Assembly: GCA_021151695.1 (NCBI GenBank)
Contig: JAGKWU010000007.1
Coordinates: 124,001 to 188,000 of the forward strand
DNA: 64,000 nt
Source: Cellvibrionaceae bacterium
Lineage (GTDB): Bacteria > Pseudomonadota > Gammaproteobacteria > Pseudomonadales > Cellvibrionaceae
Direction: 5' to 3'
Part shown: in pieces, positions 1 through 10,164 of the stretch
Numbering within the stretch: position 1 is the stretch's first letter
Layout: each line of letters begins with the position of its first letter
Notes under the pieces: model-generated
The model's input: the letters and a program-made list of their open reading frames with translations, nothing else
Told to the model about the DNA's origin: nothing
Databases searched by the model: none
Program-made: the position numbers and the translations under genes

Positions 1-1478
1 GCGGCATCGACATTTTCCTGCGAAACGTGAGTTACCCAGCCCTCCGCCTCATTTATAGTGGCGCCGGACTGAACTGCGTCGGAAAAACCACGCTCATCAA
101 GCGCAACCGAGTGTCTCAAATCCATTCCTTTGTCATATTCATATTGCTTGAAACTGGCATCCATTGGCAGCCACGTATCCCCAGTTCCAGTTTTTGTCCC
201 ACGTCCAGGCGAATAATCAACCCATGCTTCTACCCAAACATGTTCGATACGAAATGATGAGAGCACGCCATTTTTTTTGATGAGCACATTTGGAATTCCC
301 CCTTGATTCAGTAAATCTTGAGCTGCAAACGGAGACGTAACGCCACCCACCCAGTTCATAACTTGCTCGATTGGTATTTCTACCGTGCCGTAAGCATAAT
401 GAGCCGGGATGTTCGATGCCCGTAACAACGCAATTAATAAACTCGCTGTATCAATTGAATTGCCTTGCTTAATTTCGAGCGTGTACTGCGAACCTTGTAT
501 AGACCCATAGCTAGGAATGAAACGAATGTTGTTATGAACCCAAGTGTAGATTTCCACAGGATTGTTATTTAAGCTCTCGGCAAGCTCCTTGATTTCTGGT
601 GTGATTTGAACATCAAGTGATTCACCTAATTCTGTGGCGATATTTGTTGTTGCAGCGGCTAAAGCCTCAGCCATCACGATGCTAGCAACAGCGCTACCCG
701 TGTCAGCCATGGCCAGTTGAACATTGTCAGTTGGCGTTGTGCCCAATGCTGCGTGTAGATCTTTTTTTGTCTCAACCGGTTCACGCACCTTGCCTTCAGA
801 GGTTCCCCACGGCAAATGATCGGGCGTGGCAGGTGTATGACTACGTTTGAATTGCGTTTTCGCGAGCGATTTATTTAACGTATCTAAGGCTTGTTGTTGA
901 GTATCAACTGAATCCGCTTTAATAACTGCCGCGAGTTGATCCTGAGTAGCTTTAAATTTTTCTTTAACTGACCTCAGCGCTTGAGCGTGGCGCTCTTTAA
1001 CAAGCTTTTGAGCCTCTGGGCTTAATGCTTTGCCATTTCCGTTAGACAATAGCGTGTCGGCATCCTTTTCAAAGTTCGCAATCGATTCTTGATATGCACT
1101 ATCGATGCTTGCCTGTAGTTTCTTCAGCTCCTTGGCATCGTCATCGCTAACGGGCATATCGGGCAATACGGCTTGCTTGGTTTTTGTTAACCAATTGGCG
1201 TGTTTGGCTTTATCCTCTTTCGCTTGTGGCATTTGCAGCACGATTTTATCGCGCAGCTTATCCAAGCGATGACTAAGTTTTTGCTCGGGTGTATCCTCCT
1301 GTAAGGCTTCTAAGGCAGCTTTGCGTTTTTCATCTTTCGTCAACTCATCTGCCATCGCTTTGGTAGCCGGATTGAGATAAAACACAAAAGTGAAAAAGAA
1401 CGTGGTCAGTATAGAAACCACCCGAGAAAAAAATCCGCGACGAAAATATTCCATAGTCATAGAATTTCCATTATTCAT
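1..1478 (-). CDS. Transglutaminase-like secreted protein (C-terminus beyond window)
   Basis: The open frame starts with ATG at 1478 and runs off the left edge, giving about 492 residues. A hydrophobic segment (about residues 18-36) suggests a signal peptide or anchor. A charged helical stretch follows, then a transglutaminase-core-like fold at roughly 290-440. Its parts are a GNSIDTASLLIALLRA helix, an HYAYG strand and an HVWVEAWV strand holding the His. The position that is Cys in active transglutaminases is Ser341 here, so protein cross-linking activity is doubtful. Proteins of this type are often the N-terminus of RHS-repeat proteins, but the rest lies outside the window. It sits 88 bp downstream of the giant gene on the same strand, probably co-transcribed. 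Starts at 1460 or 1454 are also possible. Confidence 0.75.
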   Translation of the reverse strand, partial: MNNGNSMTMEYFRRGFFSRVVSILTTFFFTFVFYLNPATKAMADELTKDEKRKAALEALQEDTPEQKLSHRLDKLRDKIVLQMPQAKEDKAKHANWLTKTKQAVLPDMPVSDDDAKELKKLQASIDSAYQESIANFEKDADTLLSNGNGKALSPEAQKLVKERHAQALRSVKEKFKATQDQLAAVIKADSVDTQQQALDTLNKSLAKTQFKRSHTPATPDHLPWGTSEGKVREPVETKKDLHAALGTTPTDNVQLAMADTGSAVASIVMAEALAAATTNIATELGESLDVQITPEIKELAESLNNNPVEIYTWVHNNIRFIPSYGSIQGSQYTLEIKQGNSIDTASLLIALLRASNIPAHYAYGTVEIPIEQVMNWVGGVTSPFAAQDLLNQGGIPNVLIKKNGVLSSFRIEHVWVEAWVDYSPGRGTKTGTGDTWLPMDASFKQYEYDKGMDLRHSVALDERGFSDAVQSGATINEAEGWVTHVSQENVDA

Positions 1479-1566
1479 AGCCTTACCTTGCGCCTTTCTA
1501 ATTTGTTAACAAGTGATATTTGTCGAATATCAGTGAGCCTTTCGAGGAGACTCACTGATTCACCAT

Positions 1567-4500
1567 TTATTGCGCCGATACCGGCAAGGTTTTTGTAAAT
1601 TGAGTTGTCGCATTTTCGCCACTAAAGGTTTGCAACAACAGCTGGATGGTATTAGCTGCCGAGGTCGCCGGCAGCTGCACATATAGCGTATCGGTCACTT
1701 GCGCCGCAGGGGCCAAGTTAAACCCACTTACCCAATCAGTTGGTGAATTAGCCACGGCAGTGAAAGCGCCCTTGCTTAGCACTTTCAACGACGCAGGAAT
1801 AACCAGCTTGGCTTGTCCATTAGTCAGTTGCGCACCCGCATTTTTATACGTCACCACTATGGGCACGACCTTACCCACTCTACCTAGGGCAACTTCTGGG
1901 CTGACGTACGATAAGCTCGACAATATCCACTGTGCGAAGTTATTGGTTTCACCAGACTTGAGTGCAGGCTGCAATTGCTGCGCTTGCGTCAACATATCCA
2001 GGCCAGCAAACACGGTTTTGCCTTGCTGGTATTGATAATAGGCGATGGCGTTTTTCGTGGTGTAATCAACACCGGCGGACAAGTCACCCGCAAATGGGTA
2101 ATTGTGAATTGACATGTAGCCGTTGTTGGTTGAGTTCCACACGCGAGCAATCACCTGGCCTTCCACACGACCAGCTGGTTGATCGAATTGTGCCAACGGT
2201 GCAAGGATGCTTCCTTCGATAGCAACAGAGGTCAGCTTCACGGTTTTTGCTTGCGGGAAGTTAAACATCACCTTGTCGCGGATAGACGTCAGCGATTGCA
2301 TACCAATATTCTGGATGGTCACGGACTCGCCCACAATGTTGAACAACACAGTCGCATCTTTGGGGATACAGCTATTGTTGATAGTATTCGCCGTCGCAAG
2401 CTCTGCCGCTTTCAAACTGAAAACCTGCAAACTGCTCTTACAATCTCCCTTCAGGTTGTAAATGCCGTATTGGAATGTATAGGTACCATTGGTGGTGAGC
2501 GCGCCCAGGTTATTTGAAAGCTCGCGCAACATATCGCCTTCAGCCGCGAAGTCGATATCCAGCGTAGCGCCACCTGTAATGGTCGCATCCTTGGCCATGC
2601 CATTACGAACTGCCGCACCCACACCAGCAACGCTACCCGCTGCGGTTAAGTTACCGTAGCTGATTCTGCCTGATGGGAAAATCGCATCACCACCGACAAC
2701 TACCACATCACCTTTGAAGGATGGGCTTAATTTTTCACCCACACTGAAGTTATTGATATTCAAGTTGCCACCCACTGCCAAACGTCCCTCAATCATGGAG
2801 GACAATGAGGTGTGGTTTTCCAACACAAACACATTGAAGTTTGATGCTGCACCCAGCACCTCTTTCGGTGACTTGTCTTTGTTGGTCGCCAGCACGTATT
2901 CGCCGAATACAGTACCGTTAGTTTTATCGAAGGTCAGTGAATTTAGCTGATCCTTGAACGTGTAGGACCAACCAGCACCGATGGGACTTTGTTGCACTTG
3001 CAAGCCCGTGATATGTGTTTTCTTCGAGTGAACACGAACACCCAATGCTTCTTCCAGGGATTGGTGACGACGATCATGACCATCGCTAACCAACAAGCCA
3101 TCCCCGTTAGCCACTTTCGCTTTTAAGGCATCACGGGTTTGCGGCGTGAGCGTGGTTTGTTGGCTCAACAACGCATAAACACTATAGCCACCCTCGCTCA
3201 TTTCACGATCAAAGTCTTTCGGATTTTTAACGATGGTGTAATACCAACCAGCGCTAGTCAGCAATCCTTTCAGATAATTCTCTTGGTCAAGCGTCCTGGC
3301 GTCATCAATCAACACCAGCAAGCGGCCTTTGCCCGTAATACTGATATCACCCTCCAGTTTTATTGATGGCTTGGTTACGGTGAACAACGCTTGACCGAGA
3401 TTCAACGTTTGCCCATCCAACACCGCCTGCAACACGCAAGCATATTGGCCCTGCTCGTAACCGGTAGTTGCCAGCTTTCGAACATCCTCTTGGCTACCAT
3501 TACCTGCCAAAGTCGTCGGAACATTAAAACTCGCTTCGACTATTTGGGACTCCAAATTAACAACCGTTTCCGTTATTGCGAGACCAGCGATGGATGTCGC
3601 CAAGTTATTCCTGACGGTAAAGGTACAGGTTTGCATCCCACCAGCATCTACCGCCGGATTCGCGGCTAAAACACTTCCGCGGATAGACGCTCGGACATCC
3701 TGTATCACTTCAAATTGAGCAGCAGATTGGGCGATCAAATTGACACCTGGAGCATCGTAGACTTGCCACTGTACGCTGTATTGCCCTACGGCTAGTTTCG
3801 CCAAGGTGTCCTGGTTAGAGGTGTTCCCACCAATCACCAATTGTGGAATGGCGTAACTGTGAGTGAATATAGGGGTTGAATCCCCAACGCGCTTAACAAT
3901 CAAACGGCCAAGCACGGGATCGTGCACCACGTTCAGTGAGGTGTTGAGTACACGCGCATCTACGTGTATGGAGTCGGTATTGAAATACCGCGCCTTATCA
4001 GTGAAAACTTGACTACCCAACAGCTGGTTATTGTTGCCTGTTGATCGAATCGTGAAAGGCGCGGTTGCTTCAGCAACTACACGACCTTGCGTATCAATTA
4101 ACTGAGCAAAGACTTCGTAGTTACCCGCAAAGGTGCTACCGGTATTCCATGAATTCGGCAAATTCACACCTTGTTGCTGTCCGAGTGCAATTACATGGCT
4201 CGGGGTCAAGTTATCAAGCAATCCAACATAACCTGCTGCGCGAATACCTAACTTAACATCGCCGCCAGCGAAGGCGGGACCATTGTTGGTCACCGAGGAA
4301 GTTAGCTGGACAACCTCGTTGGCTGCATAACTTGTTTTATCCGTTACAACACCCAACGCGACTTTGCTCAACGCGTTCACACTTGGAATATCAATCGGTG
4401 CAACAATAGTTTCGTTAGTGAAGGAGTTACCAAATGACAATGTTGCCAAGGTAGCGATCTTCCGTGTTTCATTCAGCGTAAGACTGTTGATTCCCAAATC

Positions 4501-7500
4501 AAAAGCAATGTCGCGCCCTGCACCGGTAACACCTTTGATATCCCACAAATAATGCGTTGCGCCATCTGCCCTCGGAGTTGTGACAGTTGCTGGAATTGAT
4601 AGATTCGAAAGCACAACATTCGACGGAACATCCAGGTCAATTTTCACATCAAGCCCGCCAAGGCGATCCAGGGCTTTCGGCATATAAGCCATAACAAGAC
4701 CTGAAGTTCCCATTACAGAACCACCGGTGTTCACATCACCAAAGAGTTTAGTCTTGGTATCCCAAGTCCCATTAGCTTTCTGACTATTCAACAGATAAGT
4801 AATGGAATTACGAATCATCGGATCTTGAGGCGATGGTGATGTATGCTCCATTGCAATTCCTACCAAAGCCGTCATCAATGGATCTGGTTTATAGGCGTTA
4901 GGATTGCCGTTTTCCTGTTTATTGCTTGTCGAGTCTGCCTTACCAAACCAAGACCAGCCCCCTTCAACAGATTGTCTAGAGCGCAACAATTCATCAAGGT
5001 ATTTGATTTTGGAATCGACAATATCGCGCTGGCTACCTGCCGGTAGATGTTTGCGAGCTTCGGACAATCCAATTAACACGTTGGAGGCATCGATGTTGTT
5101 GAAGTAGTCAAACGGATAATTATTCAGATAGTACTGAGCAATTTGTGGCATAGCCGCACGATAAGTTTCAGCAATTCTATCGTCTAGTGGCGCCTCGCCA
5201 ATCGTTTCCAAACGTTGAAACACAATGTTTGAAGCAATAAGGCGGCCTTTATGATTGATAATGGACCACAAGTATTCACGGGGATCATAAAGCGCACGCT
5301 CAGTAATCCCTTCTCGACTTATTTTGTTAATACTATTAACCGTCCCGTTATCGCGCCAGGTCGTTACAAACGTATCACCCGAATTTCCAACCGTAAGATG
5401 GACTGGATAACCCCATGTTCCATTGGCGAAAACAGATACGTTCCCATTCGAATCCATCTTCAGGATATTTTTGCCTAAGTAATTTGCAATGAGAAGGAAT
5501 CCATCAGGATGCATGGCCAATCCGTAAGGCCTTGATAACAAATTACTGTTGGACATCAACGTAATTTGTCCGCCTTTTGTAAGCGTTTTGATCAGATGCT
5601 CTTCATGGCAAGCAACGTAAAAATCGCCGGAACCATTAAGAACCAAACCACCAGTGCGCCCCGAACAAACTTGATAAGTACCTAATGTCGTTCCAGTTGT
5701 GTTGGTTTTAACAACAGTACCCTGTTCAGTGGACATCCAAAAATTACCGTCGGCATCTTTTTCCAAGCCGTTAATTCGTCCCGAGACGCCAGGTAAACGC
5801 GAGAAAAGAAGGCGCCTTGAATTATCGTCGCCTACAAACTCTAACGATCCATTCGATTTGGCGATGTATACCCCTTCCGCAGTAGACTTCAGCACATCTT
5901 GACCGCCCAAAGATGATGCCTGCGGAACCCATCCACCCCAATAGTAGCTTTTCGGTTTTTCTTTCAGTTTCGCAGAAGTTTCAATGAGGTTTGACGCCAT
6001 GGTCGTTGCCAATGCCGTGGCAGACCATGTCCATCCCATCCACCCTACCGTGCGATCTCGCTGCCAATAAATGTTGTTGCCATCCATCGAGCGCGCGCTC
6101 CATAACCATTGGGCAGCTCTCACTTGAGTTAGATAAGTTTGTTCTTGGTTAGGCCATTGAGTTAATGCCCAGGAAGCGAACAATGTCGCAGACTTAGCCT
6201 CACCCCAGGTGTTTTCGATTTGGCCGCCATCTTGTTGTGCAGTCGTTATGGCGTTAAGTAAATACTTCGCATCGTCACGATTTATATTTGCCTTGTCCAA
6301 CGACGCCCCTAAACCTACCAATGTTTGTGTTTGGAGGTGGCAACCAACGCATTGTTTTTCTTTCGTCCACTGTATTGAGGTTGGCCCGGTGTAGGCAGCA
6401 CCCTGCTCAAGTGAGCTTTTCACAAGAACAAATAAGGGATCAACGCTTGTTGAGGTACGTGTATCCACACCGGTTATATGCAAATTGCCTTTGATATTAC
6501 TATTACCTTCAGGTAATACCGTTTTATCTACGGTCAGTTGGGCTTTGGCCATATCGCCAATATAGATTTCTCCTATCACAGCACCTTTGATGCCATCCGC
6601 TCGCACAAGCTTGGTATGTAGCTGCCCAACAACGTTCGCAGGTGGATTCCACTGGCCGAAATCAAAGCCAAATACACCGTTTTGAAGCACTTCATCGGTA
6701 ATTGAACGCTGGATTATATTGAGCGGATGAGCCTCATCATCACCATAAATGCTTAGCTTGTAGTCACCAGCAGGTAAAGTTTGATTGCCGGTGTTGCGGA
6801 GCGTGGCCTTAATTGTGATGGGAGTGGTCGCCCCTGCCTGGAGAAGCGGTGGATTGATGTCCATAGCACCACCAAATTTAGGAACTCCCACTACTGAGGT
6901 GTTAGCTTCTTTGCTGACCAAAACGTGGCCAAGTGGCAGGTTCTTGGTCATGGTTCCAGGCTCAACAACCGTCACCTCAACAATATAATCACCCGCGGCC
7001 GCTTGTCCGACAGACCATGGCATGTGCAACGTAACAGATTGGTTCGCAGCAAAATCTATGTGAGGCGAGATCTCGGGCGAAATCAACGAAACTTCTGCAC
7101 CAGATGAATCTATTACACGACCGACCACTAACGCACTTTGCAAATCGCCAGTGAGGTTTTTAATCGACACGGAAATGGAGGCAGCGGTATCCGGTTCTAA
7201 TGAGGGCGCAACATCCAATGCATCTATTCTGAATGCATTAGCTGAACTATCAGCAATCATTAGCACGTCAAATTTATAGGCGCCAGCAGGTTCGGTAACT
7301 GAAATATCTTTCTGATAAAACTTATAGCCATCTTTCGTAGCGCGAAGCGTGAATGGTACGTTCTTCATGTTTGCGAATTGATAGCTACCGTCAGCGGGAG
7401 TTACCACATTGCTGAGACCGGATATGGATAGCTCGACGCCAGAAAGCGGCATGTTGGTCACACTGTCACGAACAATGCCCGACAAAGTAAACACATCGTT

Positions 7501-9387
7501 ATTTGCTGTTTGCGGAGTGAGCTGGAAAGTAGCACCAACTGAACCAAAACCTGATGCTTGCATGACATATTGTTGCGCCTGATAACCAGCCGCGGTGATT
7601 GACACGGTGAAGTTTAAGTCGCGGATATGAGAAAGCGTAACAACCCCCTGCGCATCACTCATTGCGGCAATAGCAGTGCTGACAACAGTCACGTTTGCAC
7701 CAATCACCGGACTTCCACTTACCCCGTCCACAATTTTCGCGAGGATTTGTAATTCCTGGGTGCCACTAACAGACGAAGTTGAAAATATTGGCAAATTACC
7801 CAAATTGCCAGATGCACCTGCAACTAAGTTGAAAGAATACTCCGCAGCCACATAGCCAGAAGCGGAAACTGAGAGCTTATGATTTCCCCTCGCTATTTTA
7901 GCGGTGGTAAATTGGCCGTTAGCATCTGCTGTTATAGGAACATCGTCTACAGAGACTGACGCAAAAGGAATCGGTGTGTTGTTGGAACCATCGATGATGA
8001 CTCCCGATACCGAAATAGGATCACTTACTAGCGGTGTTGCCGTGCTCACTAATGCCTGGTTAATAACGGAGTGGCCACCTGCTATCACCACAAAACTTCC
8101 ACTGACTGGGTAGTAGCCTTGCGCGGACAGGGTAAAGTTATAAGAACCTGGAACGATGGCAGTAGCTTCAAAACTTCCGTTGTTACTTGCAACAAGGCTT
8201 AAATTGCTTGCGCCTGTAAGGCTTAGATTGGCTGAGCCGATAGCTTCTGAAGAGATGCCGTCAAACACACGGCCACTGATTACGGATTGTGCGATACCTT
8301 GCGAAAGATAAAGAGCACCAACATCTGTATTAATCGACGCAACAACTTGTGCTGCCTTGCTGATTGATTGAAAGCCTTGCTTTTGAATAGATATCGTAAC
8401 AAGCCCTTCTGCAACCCCGGTAATGGTAAAGCGACCTGCTGCATCCGTTTTGGCAATCGCAGCGTTGCCAGATACCGACACATTCGCGTTCGCAATTGGT
8501 TCAGAACCTCCCGCTAAAAATACTTGACCATAGAGGGTGCCGTTACCATTCGTCGGATTTGACAATGAGTTAACGCGTTTGAGAGCTTGTAATACAAGCG
8601 CTGTGGTATAGACATCATTATCCCAATTATTTGAAGCATTTTTTCTCGCTTCTAATAACTGGGCACTCGATTGTAAATCCGCAACAGTCACGCCGCCGAA
8701 AGACAAAGCCGACAATGCCAAGGCCGATTCGAAATCTTCGCTCCACAACCCTGATTGGCGTTGGGAAATTAAGTAAGAACGCGCGTATGCAGATGCTTGT
8801 GCAACGCCGCTATATTGTTTAAAACCGTTAAGCGCAATTAAAACTTCTGAGGTAACAGCAACGCTGGAACTATTATCGACATGCCAACCCTTATCAGCAT
8901 TGACAACTGACAACAAATAGCCAATTGCATTTGAAACGATAGAATTATTTAAGCGTGCAGCTGAGTAAGCACGCAAAGCCCATGCGGTTGCCACGGCATC
9001 ACTTTCGTATCCACCGTAGGAACCGAAACCACCGTCGGCGTTTTGAAGCGCACCCAACTGCGAGATTAAATTTGCGTCAGCACTGCCAGCAATAGCAATC
9101 GCTGCAATAATTTGTCGAGATAAGAATTCTGTGTGAGAAGTATCCGTTGTGGTGAGAAACCCTAAAGCTGGTTGCAGACTTGCGGGAGTGGCGGCTGCAT
9201 CCATTAACAATGCAGCAATCGTTTCACTTGTTGCCTGGGCACTCTGTGCAATATCGTCAGAATTACCATAACTGTCGTCGGCAAATTTTTGTGATATCAA
9301 CCAAGTATGCGAAGGATTTGCGAAAGCAAGAGAGGTGGAAGCCAATACAAAAAAAATGGCCAATAAGAAATTCATCGGGAGACGCAT
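1567..9387 (-). CDS. Giant secreted multidomain protein with toroid, Ig-like, haem-motif, propeller and choice-of-anchor A modules
   Basis: This protein has 2606 aa. ATG at 9387 is chosen because AAGGAG lies 7 nt upstream. A signal peptide covers about residues 1-24. The modules, in order, are: a terpenoid-cyclase-like alpha/alpha toroid (100-275, with DGGFGSYGG); four or five carboxypeptidase-regulatory-like beta domains (285-710); CARDB-like domains (720-990); a single CVGCH haem-attachment motif (Cys1013, Cys1016, His1017); further toroid helices (1040-1140); an NHL/SMP-30-like propeller (about 1170-1395); more toroid (1410-1575); beta-sandwich domains; a glutamine-amidotransferase-like fold (2015-2160); a choice-of-anchor A domain (about 2176-2385); and a DUF11-like C-terminus. 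No membrane anchor is seen at the C-terminus. Function is unknown; a surface or extracellular scaffold is inferred. It is the first gene of a likely two-gene unit with the transglutaminase-like protein. Confidence 0.85.
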   Translation of the reverse strand: MRLPMNFLLAIFFVLASTSLAFANPSHTWLISQKFADDSYGNSDDIAQSAQATSETIAALLMDAAATPASLQPALGFLTTTDTSHTEFLSRQIIAAIAIAGSADANLISQLGALQNADGGFGSYGGYESDAVATAWALRAYSAARLNNSIVSNAIGYLLSVVNADKGWHVDNSSSVAVTSEVLIALNGFKQYSGVAQASAYARSYLISQRQSGLWSEDFESALALSALSFGGVTVADLQSSAQLLEARKNASNNWDNDVYTTALVLQALKRVNSLSNPTNGNGTLYGQVFLAGGSEPIANANVSVSGNAAIAKTDAAGRFTITGVAEGLVTISIQKQGFQSISKAAQVVASINTDVGALYLSQGIAQSVISGRVFDGISSEAIGSANLSLTGASNLSLVASNNGSFEATAIVPGSYNFTLSAQGYYPVSGSFVVIAGGHSVINQALVSTATPLVSDPISVSGVIIDGSNNTPIPFASVSVDDVPITADANGQFTTAKIARGNHKLSVSASGYVAAEYSFNLVAGASGNLGNLPIFSTSSVSGTQELQILAKIVDGVSGSPVIGANVTVVSTAIAAMSDAQGVVTLSHIRDLNFTVSITAAGYQAQQYVMQASGFGSVGATFQLTPQTANNDVFTLSGIVRDSVTNMPLSGVELSISGLSNVVTPADGSYQFANMKNVPFTLRATKDGYKFYQKDISVTEPAGAYKFDVLMIADSSANAFRIDALDVAPSLEPDTAASISVSIKNLTGDLQSALVVGRVIDSSGAEVSLISPEISPHIDFAANQSVTLHMPWSVGQAAAGDYIVEVTVVEPGTMTKNLPLGHVLVSKEANTSVVGVPKFGGAMDINPPLLQAGATTPITIKATLRNTGNQTLPAGDYKLSIYGDDEAHPLNIIQRSITDEVLQNGVFGFDFGQWNPPANVVGQLHTKLVRADGIKGAVIGEIYIGDMAKAQLTVDKTVLPEGNSNIKGNLHITGVDTRTSTSVDPLFVLVKSSLEQGAAYTGPTSIQWTKEKQCVGCHLQTQTLVGLGASLDKANINRDDAKYLLNAITTAQQDGGQIENTWGEAKSATLFASWALTQWPNQEQTYLTQVRAAQWLWSARSMDGNNIYWQRDRTVGWMGWTWSATALATTMASNLIETSAKLKEKPKSYYWGGWVPQASSLGGQDVLKSTAEGVYIAKSNGSLEFVGDDNSRRLLFSRLPGVSGRINGLEKDADGNFWMSTEQGTVVKTNTTGTTLGTYQVCSGRTGGLVLNGSGDFYVACHEEHLIKTLTKGGQITLMSNSNLLSRPYGLAMHPDGFLLIANYLGKNILKMDSNGNVSVFANGTWGYPVHLTVGNSGDTFVTTWRDNGTVNSINKISREGITERALYDPREYLWSIINHKGRLIASNIVFQRLETIGEAPLDDRIAETYRAAMPQIAQYYLNNYPFDYFNNIDASNVLIGLSEARKHLPAGSQRDIVDSKIKYLDELLRSRQSVEGGWSWFGKADSTSNKQENGNPNAYKPDPLMTALVGIAMEHTSPSPQDPMIRNSITYLLNSQKANGTWDTKTKLFGDVNTGGSVMGTSGLVMAYMPKALDRLGGLDVKIDLDVPSNVVLSNLSIPATVTTPRADGATHYLWDIKGVTGAGRDIAFDLGINSLTLNETRKIATLATLSFGNSFTNETIVAPIDIPSVNALSKVALGVVTDKTSYAANEVVQLTSSVTNNGPAFAGGDVKLGIRAAGYVGLLDNLTPSHVIALGQQQGVNLPNSWNTGSTFAGNYEVFAQLIDTQGRVVAEATAPFTIRSTGNNNQLLGSQVFTDKARYFNTDSIHVDARVLNTSLNVVHDPVLGRLIVKRVGDSTPIFTHSYAIPQLVIGGNTSNQDTLAKLAVGQYSVQWQVYDAPGVNLIAQSAAQFEVIQDVRASIRGSVLAANPAVDAGGMQTCTFTVRNNLATSIAGLAITETVVNLESQIVEASFNVPTTLAGNGSQEDVRKLATTGYEQGQYACVLQAVLDGQTLNLGQALFTVTKPSIKLEGDISITGKGRLLVLIDDARTLDQENYLKGLLTSAGWYYTIVKNPKDFDREMSEGGYSVYALLSQQTTLTPQTRDALKAKVANGDGLLVSDGHDRRHQSLEEALGVRVHSKKTHITGLQVQQSPIGAGWSYTFKDQLNSLTFDKTNGTVFGEYVLATNKDKSPKEVLGAASNFNVFVLENHTSLSSMIEGRLAVGGNLNINNFSVGEKLSPSFKGDVVVVGGDAIFPSGRISYGNLTAAGSVAGVGAAVRNGMAKDATITGGATLDIDFAAEGDMLRELSNNLGALTTNGTYTFQYGIYNLKGDCKSSLQVFSLKAAELATANTINNSCIPKDATVLFNIVGESVTIQNIGMQSLTSIRDKVMFNFPQAKTVKLTSVAIEGSILAPLAQFDQPAGRVEGQVIARVWNSTNNGYMSIHNYPFAGDLSAGVDYTTKNAIAYYQYQQGKTVFAGLDMLTQAQQLQPALKSGETNNFAQWILSSLSYVSPEVALGRVGKVVPIVVTYKNAGAQLTNGQAKLVIPASLKVLSKGAFTAVANSPTDWVSGFNLAPAAQVTDTLYVQLPATSAANTIQLLLQTFSGENATTQFTKTLPVSAQ

Positions 9388-9940
9388 TCCCAAGCTCCTT
9401 GTCAAACTGAGTTGCCTTCCTCGATTCCCTTCATGTTATATATTCAGAAAAGCGAGAGTTATTGTTTTAGTTAGCACGACTGAAAGAGAATTTGCATGCC
9501 ACTTAAAGGCGGCCATTTTATGTGCAGTGTGGTTCATAAATCAACAACGAAAAAAATCATACAATTTTATTAAAAAGTAGATGGAAAGTTGACGTCAATA
9601 TATTTACATATGCCGAAAAATGCGACAGAGCCGAATAGACAACGTAGTCATTCAGGTTCGTTGTTGATTTATACCGACTCTCATGTTCATTCTGCATCGA
9701 AGAGAGAGTTCGTTTTGTATTACATTCTTTAAATTAAATAAACCGATAACGAGATACAAGCAGCCTTACTAGTCATAAAGTTTTATCGTTGCACTAACTT
9801 CAGCGTTAATAGTGTCAAAACTAAACGATTGGAGACAGTCATGTAGTAAATATCTCACACGCCGCTTGGCTTTTGTCGTCTACAAGTGCATTTCAGTTCC
9901 CTGTACGATGCATCCCAGGATTAACAGTCAAGGACGAAAA
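9388..9940. other. Intergenic control region with perfect inverted repeat
   Basis: This 553-bp region lies between the divergent giant gene (minus) and a small plus-strand gene. It holds the Shine-Dalgarno of the giant gene (about 9395-9400), a perfect 16-bp inverted repeat (9536-9551 and 9657-9672), and an AT-rich centre that could carry promoters. I saw no convincing gene; short frames here have poor starts. Confidence 0.6.
9536..9672. repeat. Perfect 16-bp inverted repeat, arms 106 bp apart
   Basis: ATAAATCAACAACGAA at 9536-9551 is the exact reverse complement of 9657-9672. The 105 bp between the arms are AT-rich and have no gene. The arms could be paired binding sites or the ends of a small non-autonomous element. 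No target duplication is obvious next to either arm. Confidence 0.8.
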
Positions 9941-10141
9941 ATGGGTAATTTAAATATTGGAACGGATGTCATCGCAATTAAGGATGCAGTCAAGCAAATA
10001 CGACGCAATATCAGGGAACTCAAGGAAAAGAAATCGCAAGTAACGATCGCTGGTGAGACTGCCAACAAAATCCTCCGATTTTACGACGAAAAAATCGCAG
10101 CTCAAAAAGTTATGCTGTTGTGGCTTCGCAGGTCAATCTAG
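9941..10141 (+). CDS. Small charged hypothetical protein (66 aa)
   Basis: ATG at 9941 follows CAAGGACGAAAA, a good Shine-Dalgarno; a longer frame upstream lacks one. The product is basic and helical, rich in Lys and Arg (for example IRRNIRELKEKKSQ), with no signal peptide or membrane segment. The next small gene starts 23 bp downstream behind a nearly identical leader (CAAGGACGCAAC), so the two are probably one transcript. I do not recognise the family. Its helical, basic nature would fit a nucleic-acid- or protein-binding role, but that is only a guess. Confidence 0.5.
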   Translation: MGNLNIGTDVIAIKDAVKQIRRNIRELKEKKSQVTIAGETANKILRFYDEKIAAQKVMLLWLRRSI

Positions 10142-10164
10142 GAAGTAAACATCAAGGACGCAAC

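Noticed and set aside
1646..2035. Plus-strand frames inside the giant gene
   Set aside because: They lie antisense to a long, well-formed coding frame and show no family resemblance.
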